The notes under the pieces were generated by a model, which saw nothing but the letters and a program-made list of their open reading frames with translations, made no database searches and had not been told where the DNA came from. The position numbers were made by a program, and so were the translations under genes. A DNA stretch of 36,390 bases. Origin: a virus. Location: positions 1 through 36,390 of IMG/VR virus record IMGVR_UViG_3300006750_000033, one strand, 5' to 3'. Shown here piece by piece: positions 22,203 through 32,160 of this stretch. How positions within the stretch are numbered: the first letter of the stretch is position 1; every line of letters starts with the position of its first letter.

Positions 22203-24404
22203 ATGGCAACATTCACAATCGGGGGCGGACAGTCAGGCAACATTTCACCTTTCCTGACGGGGAAGGCAACACCGATGTCTCTGCCGCCGGGATATCTTTC
22301 GGCGGCACAGGCGCAAGCTGCCATGATGCAGAAGGCTATCAGTGGTGTCGGTGCGGATATTGGTGATGCTATTGTTGCTTACAGTAAAAATAAGGAGCAG
22401 GAAGAAGTGCTTGCGGGATCACTTGAGAGGTTGAAACCTCGTCTTGAGGCAGCAGCACAGGCAGGGGCAATGGCTGACCCTTCTAGTGAGGAAAGTGCCT
22501 TGCTCAAGGCTATTGAGAACTTCCCATCCAAGTCACGCGGACAAAAGAAACAGATTCTGGCAGACTCACTAATGTTCCTTGACCGACAGGAAAAGGAGCG
22601 TGACCAGTTGGATACTCGCTACCTGAGAGGCTTGCAGACTGACCTTGTAAAAGGAAAAGTCAGGGAGATGAAGGAAGGGCAATTACTAGGGGATGCCCTT
22701 AATGATTTATCTTGGGATGAAGCAAGTGATTGGGGTGCGAAAAAGGACGCATTAACGTCTACAAGGGAAAAAGCCGAGGCACTTTCACAGAGGCAACAGG
22801 ACACCGCAAGAGCAGGGCAGTATTTGAGTGAGGTGCCAGCAGTCCGCAGGGCAGGAGAGAAGGTAAAGGGAGTCGGCGGCGACATTCTTGAACTGCTGGG
22901 ATTAAGGGAGGGAGAGTATTCAGTTGATGATTATCTGAAGGAGTATGACAGGACGCAGGCGCAGAAAGAAAAGGCCGAAAGTGATTTCAATCAAGAGATG
23001 ATGGAAACTGTCATCATCCCCCACCAGCAACGACAGACATTGGATGCGTTAAAAAACCCTGCGCTACAGCAGGCAGTAAGGGGCGCAGCAGGCGCACTTG
23101 CCGCTCCCTATCAGAAGGCACCCCCTCAAACACCTGAACAGATGTTCCCTGAGTTGAAGGATCTTGATGATGAGCAAAAGGCGGCGATCAGGAATTTTCT
23201 CAACCTGAAGAAACGTCAGCCAGTTGGGCCAGGTGGCTTACCGCAGGGCGACCTTCCTGAACTACCTCCCCTTCCCATGCCTGATGAGAGACTGCGGCAA
23301 CCGTTACCAATGATTGAGGGGGAAGAGGAACTTCAGTTCAAGTGGGATGATCCTCCCACTCCCGCGCAAATGAAACGTGTCAATGAGATTATTCCAGGGA
23401 TTGAGCCACCTGAAGAGGTTGAGGCAGCGGAACCACCCTCACGCTTGACTCAACAAGCTATTGATCAGCAGGAAAAGACTCTCGGGGAGGCAATGGGGCA
23501 TTTGAAATCCACCCTTAAAAATCAAGCGTTAATCGATCAAGTATTAGCACAGCAGAAGGCAACCACACAACCTGCTCCTCCAGAGATTCCTGCCCCAACT
23601 CCTTCCAGGCAAGAGCCTGCATGGTTGAAGCCTTACCAGCAGCAGATGCGTTATCTTGTTGAGAGTAAGGGTCATAAGAGTACCAAGGCACTCCGCGATG
23701 CGGTTAAGGCGGCAGCGATGGAGAGGTTTCCAGAGGGTCTTAAAGAGCATGACACAGGTCATGCTTATGTGGTTACGAATGACGGCAAAGTTGTGTTCCA
23801 GGTTAAGAAGGATATTCCAGAGAAGATTCCAGTGGGCGCACCCATGATTTTTGACCTGCCCAATGGAAGACAGGGGTTCAGGCAGGCCAATGGCAATGTT
23901 GAGTTAATCCCAGAGAAAACCCATAAAGGAACGAAGCCCACGGCAGATCAGTCCAATGCGTATATGTATGGAATGCGGATGCGCGACAACGCCAAGGCAA
24001 TTGATAACCTATTGGCAAAGGGAAGGTACAACCCCGAGGAACTAATCGAGAGAGTGAGAGCGAATGTTGATTGGGACATTGCTGAAATTACCAGATCAGT
24101 GGAGGACAAGGAGTTTCTCTCCGCTTCACAGAACTGGATTGCGGCAGTTCTGCGTAAGGAATCGGGCGCAAGGATTGACCCGAAGGAATACTCAGACGCC
24201 GCTTATCAATACTTCCCGGCACTAGGAGACAGTGAGGGAACGATGAAGAGAAAAGCGCAACTCAGGAAGTTGGTTGAAGAGGTTATGCTCGACGTTGCCG
24301 GGGGCATGACTCTTGAGGAGATAAAGGCAACAACTGAGGGAGGCGCACCAGAGGGTGGCATTAGAGTCCGAAGATTTGGTTCGGACGGCAAGCCAATTCA
24401 GTAA
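22203..24404 (+). CDS. Internal virion protein, 733 aa
   Basis: A large helical protein with Pro-rich linkers (about 300-480). The C-terminal region (NAKAIDNLLAKGRYNPEEL, then FLSASQNWIAAVLRKESGARIDPKEYSDAAYQYFP and GDSEGTMKRKAQLRKLVEEVM) is a segment I recognise from many phage internal or structural proteins. The N-terminus (MATFTIGGGQSGNISPFLTG) is Gly-rich. The stop overlaps the ATG of the giant gene (TAATG). It probably leaves the head with the DNA at infection, together with its two neighbours. Confidence 0.75.
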   Translation: MATFTIGGGQSGNISPFLTGKATPMSLPPGYLSAAQAQAAMMQKAISGVGADIGDAIVAYSKNKEQEEVLAGSLERLKPRLEAAAQAGAMADPSSEESALLKAIENFPSKSRGQKKQILADSLMFLDRQEKERDQLDTRYLRGLQTDLVKGKVREMKEGQLLGDALNDLSWDEASDWGAKKDALTSTREKAEALSQRQQDTARAGQYLSEVPAVRRAGEKVKGVGGDILELLGLREGEYSVDDYLKEYDRTQAQKEKAESDFNQEMMETVIIPHQQRQTLDALKNPALQQAVRGAAGALAAPYQKAPPQTPEQMFPELKDLDDEQKAAIRNFLNLKKRQPVGPGGLPQGDLPELPPLPMPDERLRQPLPMIEGEEELQFKWDDPPTPAQMKRVNEIIPGIEPPEEVEAAEPPSRLTQQAIDQQEKTLGEAMGHLKSTLKNQALIDQVLAQQKATTQPAPPEIPAPTPSRQEPAWLKPYQQQMRYLVESKGHKSTKALRDAVKAAAMERFPEGLKEHDTGHAYVVTNDGKVVFQVKKDIPEKIPVGAPMIFDLPNGRQGFRQANGNVELIPEKTHKGTKPTADQSNAYMYGMRMRDNAKAIDNLLAKGRYNPEELIERVRANVDWDIAEITRSVEDKEFLSASQNWIAAVLRKESGARIDPKEYSDAAYQYFPALGDSEGTMKRKAQLRKLVEEVMLDVAGGMTLEEIKATTEGGAPEGGIRVRRFGSDGKPIQ

Positions 24405-27400
24405 TGGCAATTTATATTGATGTCAACGGGGAGATACTTGAGTTTCCTGATGGAACTCCTGACAGTATAATTGGTGAAACCATTCGACGCGAGTTCCCCC
24501 CTACCGGTGAGGATTACTACAACCTTTCCATGTCCGACCCTGCGGAGGCACTCCGCACAATGGGTCTTCCTGCTTATGCCCAAATGCGGGCGCATGAGGC
24601 AACTGTGCCTGATCCGTCAGTAGCGGAGATGGCAAAGGGTACGGTAGGAACAATATGGGAAGGGTTAAAGGAGTATGCGACCGCCCCGGGCTTTGGTGTT
24701 CTTGGTCAGCTTCAACAGGCAGAGGCAGGGATGCGGGCCTTCGGTGCAGGAACAGGTGACCTTGCCGCAATGGTGACCGATGTCATTCATCCCGACACTG
24801 AAGATACCTACAAGCAATGGTTGACTGAAAATGAGCAGGAAGACTCGGACGAAAACCGGGTGACTTATGTCAATAGATTGGCGGATGACTTCAAGGTGTG
24901 GCAGCAACAGATGGAACACCAGAGAAGGCGCAAGAAGATCGTGGAGGAATCTCCCTTACCCGCAGCAACTGAGGCAGGAAGCTACATCGCTGATCCCGCC
25001 ATGCTGCTAGGCGGCACAGGAGCAGCGGCAAGGCTCCCAAGGATTGCTGCCGGTGCTGCTGCAAGGGGAGCAGGTTGGGCAGCGACAAAAGCAGGCAAGG
25101 CAGCAACCCGTGCAGGGACTATTCCCGAAAGGGCAGCAGGCGCAATTGCGGGGGAAGGTGCAGAGGCAGCGGTCAGGAAAGGAACAAACATCACTGGAGG
25201 CATCGGTGCCGGGGTAATGGCAGCAGGCCAACCTCTTGGGGCAGTAGCCGCACTTCCCGGCGCACTCAAGGCGGCAGGAAGGGGACTCGAAGTTGCCGGT
25301 GACATCAGCACTGCGGCAGGCAAGGCACTGCGCGAGGGTGGTCGTCTGGGAATGATGGAGCGGGCGGCACAGCTTCTTCCGCTTAAATCAGCAGGCCGGA
25401 AAATAGCAGAGGGACTCGCAGTCGTTGACCCACTCATTGCACTGGGAGGCAAGACAGCAACCGGCATGGGAGTTGGCTACGGTGTCGGCGGAACCCTTGG
25501 CGCATTTGCTGGGCGCAAGGAGAATCAATGGCCCTGGGAAGCATGGAACTCGACTGAAGCAATCCACGGCAAAGGCATGGGCCTTGCCCTTGGGGGAATG
25601 GGCGGACTGGCTTTCGGGGGGATTGATGCAGTCACCAAGAGCGGTATGCGCCAAAAGCGGGTGGCAGATGTGGAACGGCACATGGGTCAGTTGCCAGAGA
25701 AGTATCAAGCCCTGTGGCGCGACTATATCGAGGAGCAGGGCATCGACAATGCTGCCACGCTTCTGGATATAGAGAACATTATGAGGGGCGAACTTGGCGA
25801 AGCCAAGGCAATCTATACCAAGGAAGGTGCTGACGCGAGGGGGGTTACCTACGGAGTGGATGAGGCTGGCAACGTCACGGTCAAGATCAACCTGGATAAA
25901 ATGGATGCTGCCTGGACGATGGGACATGAGTTTGGTCATGTTCTGCGTAAGGCTATCCAGCTTGAGCCACAGTATGATGCGGTATTGCAGAAGATTACCG
26001 GGGTTCATGTTGGTGATGAAGTCAAGGTTCCCGGTGTAATTAGTGAGGCTGAAATTGCTGCCCGATTTAATCAATACATTAAGGATTTGGCAGTCACCCA
26101 CCCGCATGAGGCTGGGCAGACGGTGGCTGATTATGGTGGCACCGCAGAAAAACGCGCCCGCTTTGTCGGTGAGGAGATTGTCAGCGAACACCTTGCCGCA
26201 TTGATTCGCGGGTCGGGTACGGACTCAATGTTAAGGGGGTTTGATACGTTCACCCAGAGGAAGCTGGATAATCTCCTGATCCGTAATTCCAGCAATATCC
26301 TGGGGGCAATGGCATCACGATTCACTGACATTGGCCTGAACCCAATGGACTCAATTTCCTTTAAGGGACTTGAAAAAGCATCCCCACTGGTGAATGCCCT
26401 GCTGCGTGACCTTGTTCGCGCACGCAAGAACCTTGGGGAAGAGATGAATTTGTCGGAGGGCAGGAAGAGCGTTGTTATCGACTGGAAGGATCTTGATGCC
26501 TTTGGGCCTGAACTTGAGAGGTTTGGACTGGCAGAAAAAGATCCCGCCACCGGCAAGTATGTCCAAAAGCCACGGGAGGATATGCAGGCAATGGAGGAGG
26601 CATCCCACAAGGCAGTGATGGACATTATCAAGGATGATGATGGTGCCGGGGTGGGGGTGAGGAAGTACACTGATGAAAATGGTAATGTTGTAGAGATCCT
26701 TACCGGCGGCAAGTTTAGTCCTGAACAGATGGCAGCAATCGGGGATAGTGCTGCCATACTGCCCGCAGTGCGGGAAAACCTGAAGGCATTGATAAATCAT
26801 ATGCGCGATGGGGATGTTATAAATTTTGATGGATTGGAAGCTACGGGACGAACAAGGAACCGGCGCACAGGGAAATATCGCAGCACTTACAAGTCTTCAC
26901 TCAAGAAGAGCAATCGAGACGCAGTAATTTATGCCCTTGAGGTGACCAAGGCAGGGAACATCACTGCGAGGGCGATGAACTGGTCAAACGTCAATACTTA
27001 TGCCCGCCAACTGGCGAGCAAGGGTAAACTTGGACCGTGGGGCAATCGTCCCGCTGACTTTATTGCAGACTTGAGGACGTACCTTGAGAATCTGTCATCT
27101 ACTGATCCCGTCAGGACTCGCAAGCTGTTTGCTGATGAGAAGAAGGCTCAAATACTGCATGACTTTGTCCAGGGTCAACGGAAAGGCGGCTCAAAGTTTT
27201 TCAGAACCTACAGGCTTGAGCGGATGGGCAACATTCAGCCCACTTCCGAAAGGGTCAAACTATCTGAGGAAGCAATCCAGTTATCCAAGGCACGCTTCCA
27301 ACCCGACTCCTTCACCCCTGAGAAACTCCCAGGCGGCGAAGCCTTTGTGCATGAGTCTGGTTACAACATTTTACAGAAAGGCCGAGGCAAGTTCCGGGTC

Positions 27401-30400
27401 TACAAGCCTGACGGTGAACTGCTGGGACTGCGTGACACCATGAAGAGTGCCTCTTCCCTAGCCGGGAGAAATTACCGAAAAGGGGAAGCACGGTTCATGG
27501 CAGCGGCAGAGATTGATCCGCTCGGTATGTTTTCAAAGGCTGAAAGTGCTGCATTGGAGTTGAAGCAGGCCAAGGGATCGGGCCAACAGATGCTTGCGAT
27601 GCTGAAGAAGGCTGGAGTTAAGCCCGAGGAGATGCAGTATCTCGGTCTTGATAAGTTCCTTAAAGACAAGAAGTCAGTCACCAGGGACGAGATCCACGAT
27701 CACATTGTCCAGAACCAGATTACTGTTGAGGAGACGGTTTTAGGGCAGAGCAGGGAATTTGCTGCACTGAAAACTGAACAGGATGTATTGCAGCAGGGTT
27801 TTGAGCGTGAGTTTGGTAATGATTGGTTTCCCGAGGCGATGCAAGACCCTCGGTATGCTCGGATTCAGGACGAACTAGAAATTCAGCGGGGGCAGGTAAC
27901 CGACCCCACCAAACACCCCACCCAAGTCGAACCCGGCGCAGTCGAGGGCAGTTACCGGGAGTTGTTGTTACGGTTGCCTGAGAAGACTGACCGGAGCGGG
28001 TTGCCAGAGGGTTACAGTCTTGTTGAGGGAACTGGTCTGAAAAAGTGGGAGGTCTTCGGCCCCGGCACAAGTCGCTACTCATCCGGCCAAACCAAAGCAG
28101 AGGCAATCGGATCGTTTTGGGATATGCACGGCAAGGCAGCCGACTACACCGGAGGCCATTACGGTGAATACCCCAACACCCTCGCCCATATCCGGTTTCA
28201 GGATCGGCAAAGCGAAAAGTATGGCAAGGTGCTGGATATTCAGGAGATCCAATCTGACTGGCACCAGGAGGGACGGAAGAAGGGGTATCAGGGAGGGGAG
28301 ACAGTGGCGGAAGTTCAGAAGTTAGCCCATGCTGACCGGGAAAAGTTCTATAGTGGCAAGGGAAAGATGTCGGATGCCGAGTGGAATGCTTTATCTGAAC
28401 GAGTCAAGCAGTGGGACGAGCGTGAAGCTGCCGCAGCCGGTGCCGTCCCAGACGCACCCTTCAAAACCAGTTGGCATGAACTCGCCATGAAGCGGATGAT
28501 CAAGTATGCCGCTGATAATGGTTATGATGCGATTGCATGGACGAAGGGTGAGACGCAGTTCAGTCGGTACGGTTCGCAGGAGATTGCATGGGTGAAGGAC
28601 GGTGACGGCTGGAACGTCAAGGCCACTGAACAGAGAGGCGGGGAAGCTGGGGGCATTGACATCGAAGGTGCTGCACGGGCAGAGGGTATCCTGAAGGAAG
28701 GTGGCTCGCGCATCACCAGCAAGGAACAGTTGCGCGCCCTAATCAAGAAGACGGTGATGGATCGTGAGCGGGGGCAATGGTCACCGGAGAATTTCGAGAA
28801 GCAGGTTGATAAGCTAACCGACCGCACTTGGGAGAGAATGCAAAACGAGGATGCCGGGACATCGCTACCGCGCAAGGAAGGCATGGAAGGTTTCTACGAC
28901 CGTATGTTACCCAAGATCAAGACCTGGAAGAAACTGGGCCTGAAGGTGGAGGAGGGTGATGTAAATCCGAAGGGGGAGTTTGATCCCGGTCAATTTGAAA
29001 TGATCACAGAGGAGGGTGATAACATCTCGCGCCCCTTCACTCCTGAAACCCCCGCCCACATCGTCCGCCTCTCGCCCGAGGTAAAGGCGAAGGTGGTGGA
29101 GGAAGGGGTGGCACGGTTTCAGCCAGCGGCACAGGAGGCACTTGAGGGCAGGGTTGTTCCCGGCACACCGCTGGCCGGGACAGTTGTTATATCACCTGAA
29201 CTTGCTGCCCGCTTCCAGCCTGCGGTCATGGACCCAGGCTACCAGTCGCCTGAAGGCAAGGTAGCCTTCCCGATGATGGCAGACAGGATGAAGGTGGGAA
29301 CCTATAAGGCGAGAAGTGGCAAGGAATTTGAACTGCGCGGTGGACCTGACCATCCTGACCTGGTGGACAATAAGGGGCTTGTGGCATGGGCAGTTGAGGG
29401 GGGCAATACTGCCACCAAGTTGCAGAAAGCAATCAATGAGACTGACGGTATCGCGTTGGTAACCCTACAGGATGAGGGTGCAGTGTCTGGGAACAAGGAC
29501 TTCAGAAACATCATGCTTCACGAATTAAGGCATGACCAGGCAACCAACAAGAAGGCAGCACGATCACTTCCGCGCAGGATCAGGGAGGCAGCGGCAGCAA
29601 TCAGGAAAACAGCCAAGAAAAAGCGACTGAAGAAACAGGCAGCGGCACCAAAGGGCAAAAAGGTTGCCAAGAGTCAGTGGGAAGATTTCAGGCCAAAGAC
29701 ACTGGACGAACTTGAGGCTACGATGGTTGATATGCCCTTTGAGACAAGGGGCGACGTTCTCAGGAAACTTGCCAGCATAGATTACAAGCGAAAGACCGGC
29801 GGCATATTCTGGCGGGATGTCATGGGGGACACAATCGCATACAAGAATGAGGACGGGTACAGGACTGGTGACATTGTCAAGGTGATCCAGTTTGATCAGG
29901 GTGAAAGCATTGTTAACCCCAAGGACGTTGGAACCCCCGAGCATCCATCCTACAAGTTTGCCGTCAAGGGACGCTCGATCAGCAACATCAAGGGGCGTCT
30001 GAGTGCCTTCCAGGTATTCAGGGATGCGTTTGAGACAATGGGCAAGGAGGCACCTGGACGCGGAGTCTCCCCCGAGGGCAAGGTGGGCGCAAGTGCTTAT
30101 CGCTCAATGATGATGCGTTCCATGACTGACCCAATTTTCCGTGAAGATGTGAGCGGCAAGACCCTTGACGTTAAGGCATACGATGAACCCCTTGAGTTCA
30201 GCGGCAAGACCGGACCCGAACGGGCAGAACTCCAAAGGCGATCAGAAATAAACCGGGAACTGGGCGCACGCTTCCAGCCAGCAGAACCCCTCCTGGGCGG
30301 CACAGCATGGCGCAATGGTGCCGGTTACAATGTTTTACAGAAGGGCAAGCGGGGCAAGTTCAGGGCATACGCACCATCAGGTAAGCTGATCGGGATATAT

Positions 30401-31279
30401 GACCAACTGAAAACTGCACAAAAGGCGGCTATCCGGTTGCAGGAAAAGGACGCTACTGGTAAGGCTAGGTTTATGCCTGCGGGGAAGAAGGTGGCAAAAG
30501 ATATAGAGTTACTGTTGGACAAGTATGACGACGGGGGTCACGGGATTGATACTGTGGAAGATGTTTTGGTTAAGCTAAAAGACATCATTGCCGAGGAAAA
30601 TGTTTACGAAATAGATGATGCCATCACTGCCCTGAACAGAGCAATTGATGATGATTGGGATTCAGCGGGCAGAGGTGGGTTCAAGGAGGAGGGTGAGCAA
30701 AAGTTCCTTGATACGCTTGAGGCTTTTGTAGCGAAAAATAAAAAGCCAAAGAAACCGACGAAAGGTGGCAAGGCAGAGAAGGCAAAGGACTTGCGGGAAG
30801 AGTTAATTCGTAAAGGTGAGGCCGCCAAACAACGCAGGCTTGAAAAAGAGTCAGGCGCAGATCAGGCTAGGTTTATGCCTGCGGAAGATGCAAGAAGTGC
30901 CATAATAAAAAGATACGATGGCCCGACTACTATTGAGGCGGCAGACGTTGATGGGTATGTGAAGTTTGTCGAGGCAAAACAAGATGTACTTTATGAAATC
31001 GATTTACCAGAGGGATGGGAAGTTAATTGGGATAAATCGAACAATCACACAAAATGGGGAACTGCATACTATTCCATCAAAGACCCTGGAGGAGAGTTTC
31101 ACAAAGTAAGGATAGGTGACCATCCAGCCAGTAGAGCGAGGGAAGGTGAACTTGGGGCAAGTGAATATCGATTTGAACTCTCCAAACCCGCAACGCTGGA
31201 AAGCTGGAGTAATGCGGTTGGCTACATTGAGAGTTGGGCCAAAAAGAAAAACGATGAATGGGGATTTGGCCCACAATAA
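24404..31279 (+). CDS. Giant multidomain internal virion / polyvalent protein, 2291 aa
   Basis: The largest gene of the window, probably ejected into the cell with the DNA. A short N-terminal domain (MAIYIDVNGEILEFPDGTPDSIIGETI) is of a kind common in ejected proteins. Ala/Gly-rich hydrophobic stretches follow at about 195-310 and 345-410. HEFGH (508-512) fits a zinc protease motif, and a second HExxH is HELRH (1706-1710). Residues about 1265-1510 (IQEIQSDWHQEGRKKG, VPDAPFKTSWHELAMKR, FYDRMLPK) match a domain of phage and conjugative polyvalent proteins. Seven ARF[Q/M]-type motifs (963, 1029, 1570, 1602, 1955, 2021, 2155) sit between domains. The activities are predictions. Confidence 0.85.
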   Translation: MAIYIDVNGEILEFPDGTPDSIIGETIRREFPPTGEDYYNLSMSDPAEALRTMGLPAYAQMRAHEATVPDPSVAEMAKGTVGTIWEGLKEYATAPGFGVLGQLQQAEAGMRAFGAGTGDLAAMVTDVIHPDTEDTYKQWLTENEQEDSDENRVTYVNRLADDFKVWQQQMEHQRRRKKIVEESPLPAATEAGSYIADPAMLLGGTGAAARLPRIAAGAAARGAGWAATKAGKAATRAGTIPERAAGAIAGEGAEAAVRKGTNITGGIGAGVMAAGQPLGAVAALPGALKAAGRGLEVAGDISTAAGKALREGGRLGMMERAAQLLPLKSAGRKIAEGLAVVDPLIALGGKTATGMGVGYGVGGTLGAFAGRKENQWPWEAWNSTEAIHGKGMGLALGGMGGLAFGGIDAVTKSGMRQKRVADVERHMGQLPEKYQALWRDYIEEQGIDNAATLLDIENIMRGELGEAKAIYTKEGADARGVTYGVDEAGNVTVKINLDKMDAAWTMGHEFGHVLRKAIQLEPQYDAVLQKITGVHVGDEVKVPGVISEAEIAARFNQYIKDLAVTHPHEAGQTVADYGGTAEKRARFVGEEIVSEHLAALIRGSGTDSMLRGFDTFTQRKLDNLLIRNSSNILGAMASRFTDIGLNPMDSISFKGLEKASPLVNALLRDLVRARKNLGEEMNLSEGRKSVVIDWKDLDAFGPELERFGLAEKDPATGKYVQKPREDMQAMEEASHKAVMDIIKDDDGAGVGVRKYTDENGNVVEILTGGKFSPEQMAAIGDSAAILPAVRENLKALINHMRDGDVINFDGLEATGRTRNRRTGKYRSTYKSSLKKSNRDAVIYALEVTKAGNITARAMNWSNVNTYARQLASKGKLGPWGNRPADFIADLRTYLENLSSTDPVRTRKLFADEKKAQILHDFVQGQRKGGSKFFRTYRLERMGNIQPTSERVKLSEEAIQLSKARFQPDSFTPEKLPGGEAFVHESGYNILQKGRGKFRVYKPDGELLGLRDTMKSASSLAGRNYRKGEARFMAAAEIDPLGMFSKAESAALELKQAKGSGQQMLAMLKKAGVKPEEMQYLGLDKFLKDKKSVTRDEIHDHIVQNQITVEETVLGQSREFAALKTEQDVLQQGFEREFGNDWFPEAMQDPRYARIQDELEIQRGQVTDPTKHPTQVEPGAVEGSYRELLLRLPEKTDRSGLPEGYSLVEGTGLKKWEVFGPGTSRYSSGQTKAEAIGSFWDMHGKAADYTGGHYGEYPNTLAHIRFQDRQSEKYGKVLDIQEIQSDWHQEGRKKGYQGGETVAEVQKLAHADREKFYSGKGKMSDAEWNALSERVKQWDEREAAAAGAVPDAPFKTSWHELAMKRMIKYAADNGYDAIAWTKGETQFSRYGSQEIAWVKDGDGWNVKATEQRGGEAGGIDIEGAARAEGILKEGGSRITSKEQLRALIKKTVMDRERGQWSPENFEKQVDKLTDRTWERMQNEDAGTSLPRKEGMEGFYDRMLPKIKTWKKLGLKVEEGDVNPKGEFDPGQFEMITEEGDNISRPFTPETPAHIVRLSPEVKAKVVEEGVARFQPAAQEALEGRVVPGTPLAGTVVISPELAARFQPAVMDPGYQSPEGKVAFPMMADRMKVGTYKARSGKEFELRGGPDHPDLVDNKGLVAWAVEGGNTATKLQKAINETDGIALVTLQDEGAVSGNKDFRNIMLHELRHDQATNKKAARSLPRRIREAAAAIRKTAKKKRLKKQAAAPKGKKVAKSQWEDFRPKTLDELEATMVDMPFETRGDVLRKLASIDYKRKTGGIFWRDVMGDTIAYKNEDGYRTGDIVKVIQFDQGESIVNPKDVGTPEHPSYKFAVKGRSISNIKGRLSAFQVFRDAFETMGKEAPGRGVSPEGKVGASAYRSMMMRSMTDPIFREDVSGKTLDVKAYDEPLEFSGKTGPERAELQRRSEINRELGARFQPAEPLLGGTAWRNGAGYNVLQKGKRGKFRAYAPSGKLIGIYDQLKTAQKAAIRLQEKDATGKARFMPAGKKVAKDIELLLDKYDDGGHGIDTVEDVLVKLKDIIAEENVYEIDDAITALNRAIDDDWDSAGRGGFKEEGEQKFLDTLEAFVAKNKKPKKPTKGGKAEKAKDLREELIRKGEAAKQRRLEKESGADQARFMPAEDARSAIIKRYDGPTTIEAADVDGYVKFVEAKQDVLYEIDLPEGWEVNWDKSNNHTKWGTAYYSIKDPGGEFHKVRIGDHPASRAREGELGASEYRFELSKPATLESWSNAVGYIESWAKKKNDEWGFGPQ
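27290..27500 (+). repeat. Duplicated coding module, copy 1 in the giant gene
   Basis: It encodes about 70 residues beginning ARFQPD and ending GEARFM. The core GYNILQKGRGKFRVYKPDG is followed by LLGLRD. The second copy lies at 30266-30475. The two are similar in protein but diverged in DNA, so the duplication is old. Confidence 0.75.
30266..30475 (+). repeat. Duplicated coding module, copy 2 in the giant gene
   Basis: It encodes ARFQPA, then GYNVLQKGKRGKFRAYAPSG and LIGIYD, ending GKARFM. This is the same order as copy 1 at 27290-27500, about 990 residues upstream. Both copies are bounded by an ARFQP motif on the left and an ARFM motif on the right. Confidence 0.75.
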
Positions 31280-31300
31280 CCACTTTAACAAACCAATAAA

Positions 31301-31435
31301 ATGCCACTAACCAAATCCAAATCAAAGGCAGCGTTCCGTAAGAACGTGAAGACAGAGATCAAGGCAGGGAAACCTCGCAAGCAGGCAGTTGCAATTGCTT
31401 ACTCAGTAAAGAGGAGATCCCGTAATGCGAAGTAA
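31301..31435 (+). CDS. Small basic protein, 44 aa
   Basis: Sequence [20 protein letters not shown], then [19 protein letters not shown]. This short Lys/Arg-rich pattern ('MPL.KSKSK.A...N...E..AGKP.KQAVAIA') recurs in many phages and bacteria as a tiny conserved protein of unknown role. Its stop overlaps the ATG of the phosphoesterase gene (TAATG). It could bind nucleic acid or act as a small virion protein. Confidence 0.75.
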   Translation: MPLTKSKSKAAFRKNVKTEIKAGKPRKQAVAIAYSVKRRSRNAK

Positions 31436-32160
31436 TGTCCCTCACCAGATTCATCTTTGCCTCAGATCTCCACGGGGATAAGCAGGACAAGAATGCCGTC
31501 CAGGCTTTACTGGCGGCGACTGAATCTTTCAAGCCACATCACAGGATCTTCGGGGGTGACCTGGTGGATGCCCGCCCTCTCCGGCGCGGGGCAGGAGCAG
31601 AGGAGCGCAGTTCGTCAATGGTGGAAGATTGGCAAAAAGCCCTCGGATTCCTCACCCGGTGGCAACCCACTCACCTTCTCATGGGCAACCATGATAAACG
31701 CCTTTACGACCTGGCAGAAGCAGACAAGGGGATTGAGTCAGACTTTGCATGGAAAGGGGTGAATGAACTGGAAGCACGATTGAAGAAGATCAAGTGCAAG
31801 TGGCGACCATATCATAAGAAGGAGTTTTTTGAGTTTGGTAAACTGCGGATGGTGCATGGGTTCTATGCCGGGGTTTATGCCTCAAGGCAGATGGCGCAGG
31901 TATTCGGAAACGTACTTTACGGACACACACACGCAATCGATGAACACTCAGTCCCCGGTATCGAGCGGAGGATTGCCCGAGGCGCAGGTTGCCTATGCTC
32001 ATTGGACATGGAGTACAATTCGCATATGCCAAACAGCCTTCGGCACGCACATGGGTTTATCCTGGGCGTCTACAACCAGAAGACGGGCAGATTCTGGACA
32101 ATGCAATGCGAGGAGGTGGATGGACTGTGGGTAATCCCCGAAAATCTAAAGACGATCTGA
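31435..32160 (+). CDS. Calcineurin-like metallophosphoesterase
   Basis: A 241-residue enzyme with the full metal-site motif set: D-x-H (Asp11, His13 in ASDLHGD), GD.VD (Asp42 in GGDLVD), GNHD (Asn85, His86), a later His141 (VHGFYAG) and GHTH (His164, His166). Such proteins hydrolyse phosphodiesters or phosphomonoesters with two metal ions. Phage members include nucleases, phosphatases and cyclic-nucleotide-type enzymes. The substrate is not readable. It lies between the giant protein and the attachment region, coupled to its neighbours, so it may be expressed late or be an accessory gene. Confidence 0.9.
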   Translation: MSLTRFIFASDLHGDKQDKNAVQALLAATESFKPHHRIFGGDLVDARPLRRGAGAEERSSSMVEDWQKALGFLTRWQPTHLLMGNHDKRLYDLAEADKGIESDFAWKGVNELEARLKKIKCKWRPYHKKEFFEFGKLRMVHGFYAGVYASRQMAQVFGNVLYGHTHAIDEHSVPGIERRIARGAGCLCSLDMEYNSHMPNSLRHAHGFILGVYNQKTGRFWTMQCEEVDGLWVIPENLKTI

